Numbered from the stretch's first letter, positions 17,239 through 27,002 are shown. The stretch is DNA of 64,000 nt from Pseudoalteromonas shioyasakiensis (GCA_013391845.1 CP058414.1:3024501-3088500); one strand, 5' to 3'. Program-made: numbers and translations. The notes: generated from the sequence alone by a model not told the origin.

Positions 17239-18146
17239 ATCGTCATAGTGGCTACTTGATTAGTAAAATAATCCTTCAAGTAATCAAGTAAAACCCGCAG
17301 CTTTTTACTTCCCGCCGCCCCTGGCGGGAATACGCCATAAAGTTCAATATCAGCAGTCTTGTAATCATCTAATATTGTGCGTAGTAATCCCGCTTTGATC
17401 CTTGGCAATGCATCATAAACAGGGATCTTCGCTAAACCATGCCCAGCTTCAACAAAGGCAGTTCGCGCAGCAGCGTTATTTGTACTTATGCCACCACTAA
17501 CAGCCACCTCAAAGCGGCGTTTATCTTTTTCGAGCGTGACAACAGCACTACTTGGTTGATACACCACCCATGTATGCTCTGCTAAATCGGCAATGCTCTT
17601 TGGTATAGGGTATTTTGTAAAGTAATCGGCTGAGCCGCATAAGCAGGTCGCCATACTTGCTAGTTTAGTCGCTTGTAAATTTGAGCTTTCAAGGGCTACG
17701 CCTCTAATCGCTAAGTCATAGCCATCTTTGATGATATCAACCACATCATCACTGAGCTGTAAATCGATATCTATTTTCGGATACAAACGCTTAAACTGAG
17801 CAAGTGCAGGTACCACAAGCTGCAAACCAACATTTACCGGACAACTTAGCTTAATAACCCCAACCGGTTCACTCTTTAAGTTCTCAAGATGTAAGTTAGC
17901 AGCCTCAGCGTGCTCGGTGATAGCCTGACAACGTTCATAATAAGCTATACCCGCTTCGGTAAGGGTCATGGTGCGCGTTGAGCGATTAAGTAACGTAAGC
18001 TTTAGTTGTTGCTCTAATTTCTTTAAGTGGTAGCTGACAACAGCCCTTGATAAACCTAGTTGTTGAGCTGCTTTAGTTAAGCTGCCTTGCTGCACAATAT
18101 GGGCAAACACCACCATGCTTTTTAATTGCTCGAACGATACTTTCAT
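17235..18146 (-). CDS. LysR-family transcriptional regulator
   Basis: A 303-aa regulator with an N-terminal helix-turn-helix (LTKAAQQLGLSRAVVSYHLKKLE) and a periplasmic-binding-like effector domain. The start at 18146 (MKVSFEQL) is preferred to 18173 because AGGAG lies 5 nt upstream. It diverges from the DJ-1/PfpI gene at 18281, which is the likely target. The gene is convergent with the dienelactone hydrolase. Confidence 0.92.
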   Translation of the reverse strand: MKVSFEQLKSMVVFAHIVQQGSLTKAAQQLGLSRAVVSYHLKKLEQQLKLTLLNRSTRTMTLTEAGIAYYERCQAITEHAEAANLHLENLKSEPVGVIKLSCPVNVGLQLVVPALAQFKRLYPKIDIDLQLSDDVVDIIKDGYDLAIRGVALESSNLQATKLASMATCLCGSADYFTKYPIPKSIADLAEHTWVVYQPSSAVVTLEKDKRRFEVAVSGGISTNNAAARTAFVEAGHGLAKIPVYDALPRIKAGLLRTILDDYKTADIELYGVFPPGAAGSKKLRVLLDYLKDYFTNQVATMTI

Positions 18147-18280
18147 AGAGACTCCTAATCTAACCTGAATCATTGTATCAATTATTAAACCAATGAAGTC
18201 AAATTTATCTGCGTTGTTTAACTCTATTTTCGCCCCTATAGTGTTATTAACGATATTTAATAAGCAAAAAGGGATTCACT

Positions 18281-18967
18281 ATGTCAGCTAAGAAAATTTT
18301 AATGGTACTTACTTCTCATGATGAGCTTGGCGATACCGGCCATAAAACAGGCTTTTGGGTGGAAGAGTTTGCAGCCCCCTACTACGCCTTTATTGATGCC
18401 GGGGCAGAGGTAACTTTAGCATCTGTTAAAGGTGGCCAACCACCAGTTGATCCAAATAGCGCAGCGCCTGATGCTGCAACTGATGCGACTAAACGCTTTG
18501 AACAAGACAGCGCAGCACAAACATTAATGGCAAATACTAAACCATTAAATGAAGTAAAAGCCGGTGATTTTGATGCCGTTTTCTACCCAGGTGGCCACGG
18601 CCCTTTATGGGATTTAGTTGATAACCAAGATTCGATTAACTTAATTGAGCAATTTCTTAACTCAGACAAGCCAGTGGGTGCCGTGTGTCACGCCAGTGCA
18701 GTACTGCTAAATGCGAAAAATTCAGCTGGTAAATCTGTAGTATTTGATAAAAAAGTCACAGGCTTTAGTAACTCTGAAGAAGATGCCGTACAGCTTACCA
18801 ATGTCGTACCATTATTGGTTGAAGATGAGCTCAAAAAGCAAGGCGGGCAATATCAAAAAACCGATGATTGGGGTGTACTAGCCATTGAAGATGGCCTTTT
18901 AATCACAGGGCAAAACCCAGCAAGTTCTGAGCTTGCTGCGAAAAAACTGCTTACCAAATTAGGTTAG
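18281..18967 (+). CDS. DJ-1/PfpI family protein (Hsp31-like class I glutamine amidotransferase fold)
   Basis: This 228-aa protein has the nucleophile elbow AVCHAS (C136, H137), the upstream PGGHGPLWDL loop and an acidic residue in VEEF (28-29). These are the features of the Hsp31/YhbO/DJ-1 superfamily, which includes glyoxalase III or deglycase-like stress proteins. AAGGG provides the ribosome site. It is transcribed divergently from a LysR gene 134 bp away and is followed by a long hairpin. Confidence 0.88.
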   Translation: MSAKKILMVLTSHDELGDTGHKTGFWVEEFAAPYYAFIDAGAEVTLASVKGGQPPVDPNSAAPDAATDATKRFEQDSAAQTLMANTKPLNEVKAGDFDAVFYPGGHGPLWDLVDNQDSINLIEQFLNSDKPVGAVCHASAVLLNAKNSAGKSVVFDKKVTGFSNSEEDAVQLTNVVPLLVEDELKKQGGQYQKTDDWGVLAIEDGLLITGQNPASSELAAKKLLTKLG

Positions 18968-18978
18968 CCCTAAACCTT

Positions 18979-19012
18979 AGGTAAATACCTTGTACGTCAA
19001 GGTGTTTACCTT
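18979..19012 (+). terminator. Probable terminator hairpin after the DJ-1 gene
   Basis: AGGTAAATACCTTG and CAAGGTGTTTACCTT form a 13-bp stem with one mismatch. The T-tract is broken (TTCACTTTT), so efficiency is uncertain. Confidence 0.6.
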
Positions 19013-19065
19013 CACTTTTAATAAGTTATACTCATTCGGTCAAATTGATTTAAGAGCTTCTCATC

Positions 19066-19656
19066 ATGACTGAAAAAAAAGCTGCCAAACTTCCTCCTAT
19101 CAGTAGTAAGCGATTCGCAATTTTAGGCATTATGCTTGTGTGCCTTGTACTGCAAATAATTAATAGCCTACCCGGCATAAACTTAAACGGTTTAGGTATT
19201 TTGCCACGACAAATGTCAGGCCTATCAGGGGTGTTTTTTGCGCCATTTTTACATGGTGGTTGGGCACATCTTTTCAGTAATCTAGTGCCATTTGCTATTC
19301 TCGGGTGGCTAGTTTGCCAATTTAGCGTTAAACGTTTCTGGCTGGTGTTTGCCGGTACAGCAATTATTGGCGGTTTATTAGTTTGGCTATTTGGTCGCAG
19401 CAATATTCATGTTGGACTAAGTGGTGTTATTTACGGTTTATGGGGCTACTTAATTTGCTATGGCATTATGCACCGCTCATTCAAAGCCATTTTAATTAGT
19501 ATTGCGGTTGTAGTGTTATACAGCGGCCTGATTTGGGGTGTCTTCCCGCAGCGCATTCATATTTCATTCGAAAGCCATTTATTCGGCGCAATTAGCGGCG
19601 CACTCATCGGCTATATTATGGCAAAGCGTGATAAACAAAAGTACCCTAAGCTTTAA
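19066..19656 (+). CDS. Rhomboid-family intramembrane serine protease
   Basis: This 196-aa, six-TM protein has the rhomboid catalytic dyad: Ser119 in GLSG and His171 in ESHLFGAISG. The conserved HGGWAHLFSN loop is at 63-72. The cytoplasmic N-terminus is lysine-rich and short, so this is the minimal GlpG-like core without an extra cytoplasmic domain. The gene is convergent with the EEP-family gene. Confidence 0.93.
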   Translation: MTEKKAAKLPPISSKRFAILGIMLVCLVLQIINSLPGINLNGLGILPRQMSGLSGVFFAPFLHGGWAHLFSNLVPFAILGWLVCQFSVKRFWLVFAGTAIIGGLLVWLFGRSNIHVGLSGVIYGLWGYLICYGIMHRSFKAILISIAVVVLYSGLIWGVFPQRIHISFESHLFGAISGALIGYIMAKRDKQKYPKL

Positions 19657-19674
19657 ACTGAAAGCTGAGAGCTT

Positions 19675-20694
19675 CTAGTCTCGCAACTTCATTGTCACCA
19701 TCACGACACCATGATCCGTACTTTGATCATCATAGGCAAACTGGGGGTTGATTAAATGCTGATCATAGGTGTGATAATCAACTACCTCAAAAAAGCTGCC
19801 CTGAAACCCGGCATCAAACTCACGGGATAACAGAATATAATCAAATACTGAGCTGCTACTACCAAAATAGTGGGTGGCTTCTCTGTCGTTCTCGGTGACA
19901 ATATGGCGCTGATAGAGTTGCCAACTATCTTGTAGTTTGAACTCTGAACGAGACGGGCTATTTTGCCTATAACCGCTAAAACGAAGGTGGTCAGCGATTA
20001 AATGGTTAAGCACACCATCGTGTAACTCATTATTAAAGTCCCCCATCACAATCACAGGGTTATTGGTGTGCGCTCTGCGCTTAATGATTTCTACGAGTAA
20101 CAGCGCTGCTTCACTGCCACGCTGCATGCTTGATGCCCAGCGTCCAAGAACTTGCGATTTTAACTGCATAACTAAGTTTTGCTGTTCGCTGTGGCTTTCA
20201 TCATCTTGGTGATGGAGCATGCTGCGCTTTGATTTAAAATGCACTACATAGCAATCGACGTGTCCTAAGTGAGGTACTTCAAGTGTCGCGCGAATAATAC
20301 TGCGGCTAAAGTTAAAATTATCACTCAAGCCCATCGCTAAAATATCACCTTGCTCTGCCTCAACCTGACTGACAGCAACAACTTTATAGCGTGAAGCAAT
20401 GGCAACAACCGGATCGCGATAAATAAAATCATCAATCACCGTTGGCTCATCAACCACTGCAAAATAAGGGTAACCCTGCGCGTTAACTTGTTGTTTTAGT
20501 TCATTGATACTGAACACTTCTTGAAAGCCAATAATATCTGGCTGCTGGTTTTTAAGGTAATCGGCCAACCAGCGCTGCTTTTTAGCCCATTGCTCAGCGC
20601 TATAAATTCGCTGAAAATCATAAAATGCGTCAGGTGGCGCTAAATAATTATATAAATTAAACGTCGCGACCTTTAATTGATAGTTTTCTCTCAC
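19675..20694 (-). CDS. Endonuclease/exonuclease/phosphatase (EEP) family protein
   Basis: This 339-aa protein has the DNase I-like fold signatures: an N-terminal VATFNLYNY, the metal-binding GFQEVF, MGDFNNE in the middle and a C-terminal STDHGVVMV. Substrates in this superfamily range from nucleic acids to phosphoesters and the target here is unknown. It has no signal peptide. It lies 8 nt downstream of the SpoIIAA-like gene and is probably co-transcribed with it. Its stop codon falls next to a short AGCTGA repeat. Confidence 0.88.
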   Translation of the reverse strand: MRENYQLKVATFNLYNYLAPPDAFYDFQRIYSAEQWAKKQRWLADYLKNQQPDIIGFQEVFSINELKQQVNAQGYPYFAVVDEPTVIDDFIYRDPVVAIASRYKVVAVSQVEAEQGDILAMGLSDNFNFSRSIIRATLEVPHLGHVDCYVVHFKSKRSMLHHQDDESHSEQQNLVMQLKSQVLGRWASSMQRGSEAALLLVEIIKRRAHTNNPVIVMGDFNNELHDGVLNHLIADHLRFSGYRQNSPSRSEFKLQDSWQLYQRHIVTENDREATHYFGSSSSVFDYILLSREFDAGFQGSFFEVVDYHTYDQHLINPQFAYDDQSTDHGVVMVTMKLRD

Positions 20695-20702
20695 TCAATT
20701 CC

Positions 20703-21077
20703 TTATTCGTCTAACCACTGTGTGGCAATAATTGGATCTTCAAAATATTTCACTTCGCCACTAATAAACCAGTTGCCCACTTTACTTGCCACTTGTTGCC
20801 AGTTTTTGTTGCCAAGCACTGCAATACGGCAAAATTCTTTGTTGTGTTTAAGCCCCAATTTGAAGTCATCCCAAGCGGCTTGCAACTCCCAGCCTTCTAG
20901 TTCAGTAATATCAACATAGGCTCTTATTTTTGCACCTGGGACTGCGGCTACTGCATTATCAATGAGAGGGGTGAGGGTTTTGTAATCGTCGTGCGTTAAC
21001 TTACCCACCACTTTAATAGTGAGATAAAAAGTCGTACCTGTTCGCTCAAGCCCTATAGCTAAACCATGCTTTTTCAT
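20703..21077 (-). CDS. SpoIIAA-like (STAS-fold) small protein
   Basis: A 124-aa protein of the SpoIIAA-like family (PF11964), with AKIRAYVDITELEGWELQAAWDDF as the central segment. These proteins are thought to bind lipids or act as STAS modules; the precise role is unknown. Start 21077 is chosen because AGGAGG lies 5 nt upstream, rather than 21098. It heads a leftward pair with the EEP gene and diverges from yghU. Confidence 0.85.
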   Translation of the reverse strand: MKKHGLAIGLERTGTTFYLTIKVVGKLTHDDYKTLTPLIDNAVAAVPGAKIRAYVDITELEGWELQAAWDDFKLGLKHNKEFCRIAVLGNKNWQQVASKVGNWFISGEVKYFEDPIIATQWLDE

Positions 21078-21118
21078 GTCATCCTCCTTATTATTCATAA
21101 TTAATAACTGTACTTCCC

Positions 21119-21135
21119 TTGATCTATCTGATCAA
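21119..21135. promoter_or_regulatory. Inverted repeat between divergent genes
   Basis: TTGATC-TATCT-GATCAA is a perfect 6-bp inverted repeat in the 111-bp gap between the SpoIIAA-like gene and yghU. It is a possible operator; no regulator is assigned. Confidence 0.35.
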
Positions 21136-21188
21136 CTAGGATGGTAGTCTCGTAATGACATTCATTAAAGCACAATTTAGGAGTTTCA

Positions 21189-22028
21189 ATGAGTAATACC
21201 GACAGTTATACGCCACCTAAAGTGTGGCAATGGGATGCAGAAAACGGTGGTGAATGGGCGAAGACGAATCGTCCGGTCTCAGGTGCGACCCACGAGCAAG
21301 ACTTGCCCGTTGGTAAACATGATCTTCAACTCTACTCTCTTGCGACACCGAATGGCCAAAAAGTGACTATCATGCTCGAAGAGCTATTAGAGCTTGGTAT
21401 TGATGAAGCCGACTACGATGCATTTTTAATTAAAATTGGCGATGGTGATCAATTCTCTTCAGGGTTTGTGAGTGTAAATCCTAATTCAAAAATTCCAGCC
21501 TTAATGGATCACAGTACTACACCCGTTACGCGCGTGTTTGAGTCAGGCGCAATTTTACAATACCTGGCAGAAAAGTTTGATTCACTAATACCAAGCGATC
21601 ATGCCAGTAAAACAGAATGTCGTAATTGGTTATTTTGGCAAATGGGTTCTGCCCCCTATTTAGGCGGTGGCTTCGGTCACTTTTATAGTTACGCGCCTTT
21701 CAAAATGCAGTACCCGATAGATCGCTTTACTATGGAAGTTAAACGCCAGTTAGATGTACTAAACCGTCATTTGAGCGACCATGACTACATGGCAGGTAGC
21801 GAATATTCGATTGCTGATATAGCGATTTGGCCTTGGTATGGCAATTTAGTGCTTGGTAACCTATATGATGCAGCTGAGTTCTTAGATGTTGAGTCATACA
21901 GCCATGTTCTTCGCTGGGCGAAACAAATTGAGCGTCGCCCTGCGGTAAAACGTGGTCGCAGAGTCAATAAAACATGGGGTGATGAAACTGAGCAACTAGC
22001 TGAGCGTCACTCTAAGGATGATTTTTAA
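21189..22028 (+). CDS. yghU: Glutathione-dependent disulfide-bond oxidoreductase YghU
   Basis: This 279-aa glutathione transferase starts with the YghU-specific extension (YTPPKVWQWDAENGGEWAKTNRP), followed by the thioredoxin-like domain (LYSLATPNGQKVTIMLEEL, ESGAILQYLAEKF) and the helical C-terminal domain (SIADIAIWPWYGNL). YghU/YfcG enzymes reduce disulfides with glutathione and have little classical GST activity. AGGAG precedes the ATG. The gene is monocistronic and is followed by a terminator that overlaps its stop. Confidence 0.93.
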   Translation: MSNTDSYTPPKVWQWDAENGGEWAKTNRPVSGATHEQDLPVGKHDLQLYSLATPNGQKVTIMLEELLELGIDEADYDAFLIKIGDGDQFSSGFVSVNPNSKIPALMDHSTTPVTRVFESGAILQYLAEKFDSLIPSDHASKTECRNWLFWQMGSAPYLGGGFGHFYSYAPFKMQYPIDRFTMEVKRQLDVLNRHLSDHDYMAGSEYSIADIAIWPWYGNLVLGNLYDAAEFLDVESYSHVLRWAKQIERRPAVKRGRRVNKTWGDETEQLAERHSKDDF

Positions 22029-22049
22029 GGGCTTTACTAGCCCTTTTTT
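22027..22049 (+). terminator. Rho-independent terminator of yghU
   Basis: AAGGGCT-TTACT-AGCCCTTTTTT begins in the stop codon of yghU. Confidence 0.85.
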
Positions 22050-22064
22050 ATAACTTTAAACCAC

Positions 22065-23364
22065 ATGAATAAACTCAGCAAAGAAGACATTTACCAACGC
22101 CTCAGTAACACTGAAGATGCCCGTGCTTGTAAGGCAATTGATGAAGCAGCTTGTAAGGTAGTACCCGGCAATTTTATTACCTTATTAGTTAGCCAGCTAT
22201 TCAGTAAATTTGCCGATGCTCTATTAAACCCAAAAGTAACCCTGCCCTGGCTTTTACAAAGCATTAATGTACCAACTAGTTTTATAGCATGGCTTGTGCC
22301 TATCCGTGAGTCTGGTTCAATGCTGCCACAACTGGCAATTGCAAGTTTAATTCGTCAGCTATCGGTCAGAAAGTGGGTGTGGGTGATTGGTGCGATTGTG
22401 CAAGCTTTATGTATTGTTGGCATGCTAGTTTGTGCTTTGACCTTACAAGGCCCAAGTGCTGGTTTTGCTATCATTGCTATTTTGATTGTCTTTAGCCTCG
22501 CTCGCGGCTTTAACTCGATTGCCGCAAAAGATGTACTGGGCAAGGTCATACCTAAACAACAACGCGGCAGCATTAGTGGTCTTGCTGCCAGTTTTGCCGG
22601 ATTTGCGACGCTCACCTTTGGTCTTGGTCTGTGGTACCTACAAAGCCTTGGCTATGAAAATGGGGTTTATGTCGCATTAATGTTGGCTGCTTTGATGTGG
22701 TTGTTTGCAGCACTCAGTTATAGTCGTATTCAAGAATACAAAGGCGCAACCGAAGGCGCTGAAAACGGCTTATTACATGCCTTATCAAAATTAAAACTGC
22801 TTTATCAAGATAAGCAATTTGCACATTTTATTGTCACGCGAGCATTGTTGTTATGCTCTGCTTTGAGTGCACCTTTTTATATTGTCCTTGCCAGTGAACA
22901 AGCTTTCGACTTTTCATTGCTTGCTACGTTTATGGCACTTTCTGGGCTTGCCAGTTTAGTCTCTGCGCCTATTTGGGGTCGACTAAGTGATTTATCGAGC
23001 CGTAAAGTATTAATGTTTGCTGCTATGCTTGTTACTGTTAATGGCTTCGCGGTGTATTTAGTTGCTTATTTCAGCCCACAAACGCTCAATGAGTTTCTGG
23101 CTATTACCACTATGTTATTTTTTACTCACAGTAGCTCATCAAGGGGTTCGACTTGGGCGTAAAACCTACCTTGTTGATATGGCTGAAGGTAACAAGCGTA
23201 CTGACTATGTTTCCGTCAGTAATACGGTGATTGGGGTTATATTATTATTACTCGGTAGTGTCGGCTTACTAAATAGCTATTTAACAACTGCTGAGTTGAT
23301 TTTTTTCTACAGTATCTTAGGCTTAGTTGGTGCTATCAGTGCGTGGTTTTTGCCTGATGTCTAG
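22065..23364 (+). pseudogene. MFS transporter with a one-base frameshift
   Basis: Two overlapping frames (365 aa, then a frame whose useful part is LLTVAHQGVRLGRKTYLVDM to the stop at 23364) make one 12-TM MFS protein of about 432 aa. The frames join at a run of six T (23118-23123); five T would give a continuous protein. The first frame dies 16 codons beyond the slip. The substrate is unknown. The cause could be mutation or a homopolymer error in the sequence. There is no clear ribosome site before ATG 22065. Confidence 0.8.
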
Positions 23365-23423
23365 ATCCTGCCATAAAAAAGCGCATAATCGCGCTAATTT
23401 TGTTCCCATAAAAAGGATTTACT

Positions 23424-23810
23424 ATGAAAAAGGCAGCTTTTGCACTTCTTACGCTACTTACACTTTCTGCTTGTAGCACCAGTGTGCCTATTCGTAACTT
23501 TGACGCTAACCCTGTACCGCAAATGGCCTCTGGCCAACATGACCTTGAAAGTATCAAAACCAATATTTTAAAAGCATGCATGAAACTAGGCTGGACATGT
23601 CGTTCAAATGCCGAAGGTCAAATCTTAGGTAAACTTGATATACGTAAACACCAATTACGCGTTGATATTACGTTTAACGAGCAAGAATACTCTATTGATT
23701 ACAAAGATTCGATAAACCTAGATTACAATGGTGAAAAGATTCACCGCCAATACATTAACTGGGTTACCAACTTAATGCGCAATATTGACGCTGAATTAGC
23801 CTATAAATAA
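23424..23810 (+). CDS. Small lipoprotein, unknown function
   Basis: This 128-aa protein has a clear lipoprotein signal (MKKAAFALLTLLTLSAC, Cys17). The mature part has two further cysteines (ACMKLGWTCRS) that could form a disulfide, and a beta-rich region (LRVDITFNEQEYSIDY). The ribosome site is AAAAGGA. I do not recognise a family with a known role. It is followed by a strong terminator. Confidence 0.8.
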   Translation: MKKAAFALLTLLTLSACSTSVPIRNFDANPVPQMASGQHDLESIKTNILKACMKLGWTCRSNAEGQILGKLDIRKHQLRVDITFNEQEYSIDYKDSINLDYNGEKIHRQYINWVTNLMRNIDAELAYK

Positions 23811-23832
23811 AATTGACGCAGAATCAGTAATT

Positions 23833-23860
23833 AAAAAAGGCGACCTAGGTCGCCTTTTCT
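23833..23860 (+). terminator. Rho-independent terminator
   Basis: AAAAAAGGCGAC-CTAG-GTCGCCTTTTCT after the lipoprotein gene. Confidence 0.88.
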
Positions 23861-24007
23861 CTGCTAGTTTTAAACAATTTAGCTGATGTAAAAGGTGGTA
23901 ACCCCCGCTATGAAGTTTAATTGGCTAATATATTTACTTTATAAAGCCTGTTCCAAGTTCTATTTCACAGCTATGAAAAGCAGCCTAAAAACTAACCCAC
24001 CCCATTC

Positions 24008-24073
24008 ATTCGTTTAAAACGAATAAACCACTCGATTAATAGCATTATTAATTTATTTATTGCTAATTATAAT
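24008..24073 (+). promoter_or_regulatory. azoR promoter region with a palindromic operator candidate
   Basis: ATTCGTTT-A-AAACGAAT (24008-24024) is a perfect 8-bp inverted repeat. A perfect -10 hexamer TATAAT lies at 24068-24073, 33 nt before the azoR start. The -35 is not obvious. The palindrome is well placed for repressor or activator binding. Confidence 0.5.
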
Positions 24074-24106
24074 GACTGCACAACTTCAGTTTTCTTAGGT
24101 GACATG

Positions 24107-24706
24107 ATGAAAAAAGTACTTGTGTTAAATTCATCTTTAAATGGTGAACAAGGTAATTCAACCAAGCTTAGCCAACAATTTGTTGAGCAGCTTGCTAACA
24201 ACCAACAAATTTCAGTAACAACTCGCGATTTAAGCGACAATGCGATTGCTCACTTAACGCAGACAGAAATGGCTGCTTGGATGACTGATGCAAATGAACG
24301 TAGCGATGAGCAAAAAGCCCTTGCTGCAATTTCTGACGATTTAATCGCTGAACTTAACGATAACGAACTTATCGTTATTGGTATGCCAATGTATAACTTT
24401 GGTATTCCATCAACATTTAAAGCTTGGATTGATCGTATTGCTCGTGCTGGTATTACATTTAAATACACAGAGCAAGGCGCTGTAGGTTTAATTAAAGACA
24501 AAAAAGTAGTGGTACTTGCTGCTCGTGGCGGTATGTATCAAGGCACCGACATGGATACACAAACTAAATACTTAAAAGATGTACTTGGTTTTGTGGGTAT
24601 GACAGATGTTAACTTTATTTATGCTGAAGGCTTAGCGATGCCGGGCGCAGAGGAAAGCTTAGAAACGGCGGCAAATGAGATTAAATCTTTCGCTGCTTCA
24701 ATCTAA
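24107..24706 (+). CDS. azoR: FMN-dependent NADH-azoreductase AzoR
   Basis: This ~199-aa flavodoxin-fold quinone/azo reductase has the N-terminal VLVLNSSLNGEQGNS phosphate-binding region, PMYNFGIPSTFKAWIDRIARAG and the later AARGGMYQG loop. The enzyme reduces quinones and azo compounds with NADH and protects against electrophile stress. ATG 24107 is used (AGGTG 5 nt upstream); an adjacent ATG at 24104 would add one Met. A palindromic operator candidate lies about 85 nt upstream, and a terminator follows. Confidence 0.92.
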   Translation: MKKVLVLNSSLNGEQGNSTKLSQQFVEQLANNQQISVTTRDLSDNAIAHLTQTEMAAWMTDANERSDEQKALAAISDDLIAELNDNELIVIGMPMYNFGIPSTFKAWIDRIARAGITFKYTEQGAVGLIKDKKVVVLAARGGMYQGTDMDTQTKYLKDVLGFVGMTDVNFIYAEGLAMPGAEESLETAANEIKSFAASI

Positions 24707-24731
24707 AACGCCAATACCTTAAAGCTAAGCA

Positions 24732-24760
24732 ATAAAGCGGTCATCATGACCGCTTTATTA
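24732..24760 (+). terminator. Rho-independent terminator of azoR
   Basis: AATAAAGCGGTC-ATCAT-GACCGCTTTATT; the T-tract is short and interrupted. Confidence 0.75.
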
Positions 24761-24839
24761 TTATCTGTACTCAACTCTTAGTAATCTAAAACGCTTTATA
24801 ACCCGTATTGCTGCTCAGAAGTTAAAAGTAGCAATAGTC

Positions 24840-26336
24840 ATGAGTAATTTAAAAAAACAAGCAATTAATATAGTGTGGTTTAAGCGTGATTTAAGGTTTT
24901 CTGATCACACACCTCTTGCCAAAGCAGTACAATCTGATCTCCCTTGCTTGTTAGTTTATAACTTCGAGCCTTTGCTGATTGAAGACCCTCATTACAACTT
25001 AAGACATTGGCGCTTTGTTTATCAGTCATTAGTCGATATGAATAAACAACTTAAAAAGTATCAGACTCAAGTTGCTATTTATAATCAAGAAATGATCAGT
25101 TTATTTAAAACACTTAATGATGAATTTGAAATAAAGACCGTATACAGTCATCAAGAAATTGGCCTACTAAACACCTACAACAGAGACAAAGATGTTAGGC
25201 ATTGGCTTGAAAAAAGAGCAATTACATGGAATGAAACACCTCTGGGCGGTGTAATTAGAGCTCGTCCCAAACAATGTGACTGGCAAGATCACTGGCACAC
25301 AGTGATGAATGAATCCCTTGATAACCCTGACTGGCTCAAGTTTAAAGCAATACTACCTAAAAAATATCAAATACCGAACTACATAAATAAATTAGCATCC
25401 CATGATAAATATTTTCAATATGGCGGACCTCATGCTGCTAGAGCTACCCTGAGGAGTTTTATCGAAAGTCGTGCTGCAGGTTATCAAAAAGGAATTTCCA
25501 GCCCATCACAAAGTAGGTATGCATGCTCTAGGCTCTCTCCTTATTTAGCATGGGGAAATTTAAGTCTGAGACAAGTTTATCAGACATTAAAGTATTACCT
25601 CCCAAAGCAACCTAGAAGCTGGCGTCGTTCATTACATGCTTTTGAGTCTAGGCTTCATTGGCATTGTCATTTTATGCAAAAGTTCGAAACTCAATGCAGT
25701 ATGGAGTTTGCACCGCAAAATGCAGGCTACCTGCGTAACCCTTATCGCGATGATGAACTCGTTGCAGAGCACTTAAAGCGCTTTGAGCAAGGTCAAACAG
25801 GTATTCCTATTATTGATGCTTGCATGCGCTGTCTAGCAGCAACGGGTTACATTAACTTTCGAATGCGCGCTATGTTAGTGAGTTTTATGACCCATCATAT
25901 GAATATCCATTGGCAATCAGTCAGCTTTATTTTATCGCGTTATTTTTTAGATTTTGAGCCAGGTATTCACTACCCACAAATCCAAATGCAAGCATCGGTC
26001 ACAGGAACTAACACTATTCGTTTATATAACCCAATTAAGCAATCAAAAGACAAAGATCCTGATGGCTTTTTTATTAAAACCTGGTGCCCTGAGCTTAAAG
26101 AATTACCCATAGAGGATCTCCACCAGCCATGGCAACAGCCACCAATGGAAGCCGTGTTTAATAATTTTAAACTCGGCGAGGACTACCCAGAGCCCATGGT
26201 CGATATAGAACGCGCTGCCGAGGATGCTCGTGAGCGATTATGGTCATTTCGAGAGCGTGATGATGTGAAGCGTGGCACAAAAGCCGTACTACGCCAGCAT
26301 ATTACGAGCCTTAAAAGGCAACAGCATGGTTCATAA
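24840..26336 (+). CDS. Cryptochrome/deoxyribodipyrimidine photolyase-family protein
   Basis: This 498-aa flavoprotein has the photolyase alpha/beta domain ([15 protein letters not shown]) and the FAD-binding helical domain ([55 protein letters not shown]). The segment after the FAD site, [17 protein letters not shown], differs from the WQW...GTD form of standard CPD photolyases, so substrate (CPD, other lesion, or signalling) is not certain. The stop overlaps the start of a DUF2256 gene, a partner often found beside photolyases and cryptochromes. Confidence 0.9.
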   Translation: MSNLKKQAINIVWFKRDLRFSDHTPLAKAVQSDLPCLLVYNFEPLLIEDPHYNLRHWRFVYQSLVDMNKQLKKYQTQVAIYNQEMISLFKTLNDEFEIKTVYSHQEIGLLNTYNRDKDVRHWLEKRAITWNETPLGGVIRARPKQCDWQDHWHTVMNESLDNPDWLKFKAILPKKYQIPNYINKLASHDKYFQYGGPHAARATLRSFIESRAAGYQKGISSPSQSRYACSRLSPYLAWGNLSLRQVYQTLKYYLPKQPRSWRRSLHAFESRLHWHCHFMQKFETQCSMEFAPQNAGYLRNPYRDDELVAEHLKRFEQGQTGIPIIDACMRCLAATGYINFRMRAMLVSFMTHHMNIHWQSVSFILSRYFLDFEPGIHYPQIQMQASVTGTNTIRLYNPIKQSKDKDPDGFFIKTWCPELKELPIEDLHQPWQQPPMEAVFNNFKLGEDYPEPMVDIERAAEDARERLWSFRERDDVKRGTKAVLRQHITSLKRQQHGS

Positions 26337-26478
26337 AAAGCTTAATTTACCCAGCAAAACTTGCCCAGTTTGTGACAGGCCATTTATGTGGCGTAAAAAG
26401 TGGCAGCGTGACTGGGAGCATGTTAAATACTGCTCTGAGCGTTGCAAGCGCGAAGCGAAAAGAAATATTGGCGTTTAA
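26326..26478 (+). CDS. DUF2256 zinc-ribbon-like mini-protein
   Basis: This 50-aa protein starts at ATG 26326, 11 nt inside the photolyase gene, and carries two CxxC-type pairs (CPVCDRPF and YCSERC) with a tryptophan-rich centre ([14 protein letters not shown]), which is the DUF2256 pattern. The longer frame from 26272 is only overlap with the photolyase. Tight overlap implies coupled translation with the photolyase; the function is unknown. Confidence 0.88.
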   Translation: MVHKKLNLPSKTCPVCDRPFMWRKKWQRDWEHVKYCSERCKREAKRNIGV

Positions 26479-26567
26479 GTTGCACTTATATCGTTAACTC
26501 ACAGTTTTCGGCACAAAACCCTGAAAGCCTTTCACGGTAGCCGAAAAAATTTACAAAGGAGATGACA

Positions 26568-26996
26568 ATGACGATTAAAAAATCTGCACATACGAGTTGG
26601 TCTGGTGATATTAAATCTGGCAAAGGCTATATTTCTAGTCAAAGCGGTGCGCTTGATAAACAGCCATTTGGTTTTAATACTCGCTTTGAAGATAAGCCAG
26701 GTACTAACCCTGAAGAACTGGTTGCAGCGGCACACAGTAGCTGTTTTAGCATGGCGCTATCGCTGGCATTAACAGAAGCAGGCTTTGTCGCTGACGACAT
26801 AACTACCAAAGCAACAGTGAGCCTTGATGAAGTTGATGACGGCTTCGAAGTGAGCCACATTGCACTTGATGTCAGCGCGAAAATAACTGAAATTTCGACC
26901 GAAAAGTTTGAGCAACTTTGCGAGCAAACCAAGCAGGGCTGCCCTATTTCTAAACTGATGAATGCCGAAATATCACTCACCACAAAGCTTAATTAA
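26568..26996 (+). CDS. osmC: OsmC-family peroxiredoxin
   Basis: A 142-aa OsmC protein with the two catalytic cysteines, in AAAHSSCFSMAL and QGCPISKLM. It reduces organic hydroperoxides. Start 26568 is chosen because AGGAG lies 6 nt upstream; the ATG at 26562 directly abuts that site. Monocistronic, with a terminator after it. Confidence 0.92.
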   Translation: MTIKKSAHTSWSGDIKSGKGYISSQSGALDKQPFGFNTRFEDKPGTNPEELVAAAHSSCFSMALSLALTEAGFVADDITTKATVSLDEVDDGFEVSHIALDVSAKITEISTEKFEQLCEQTKQGCPISKLMNAEISLTTKLN

Positions 26997-27002
26997 TCAC
27001 AC

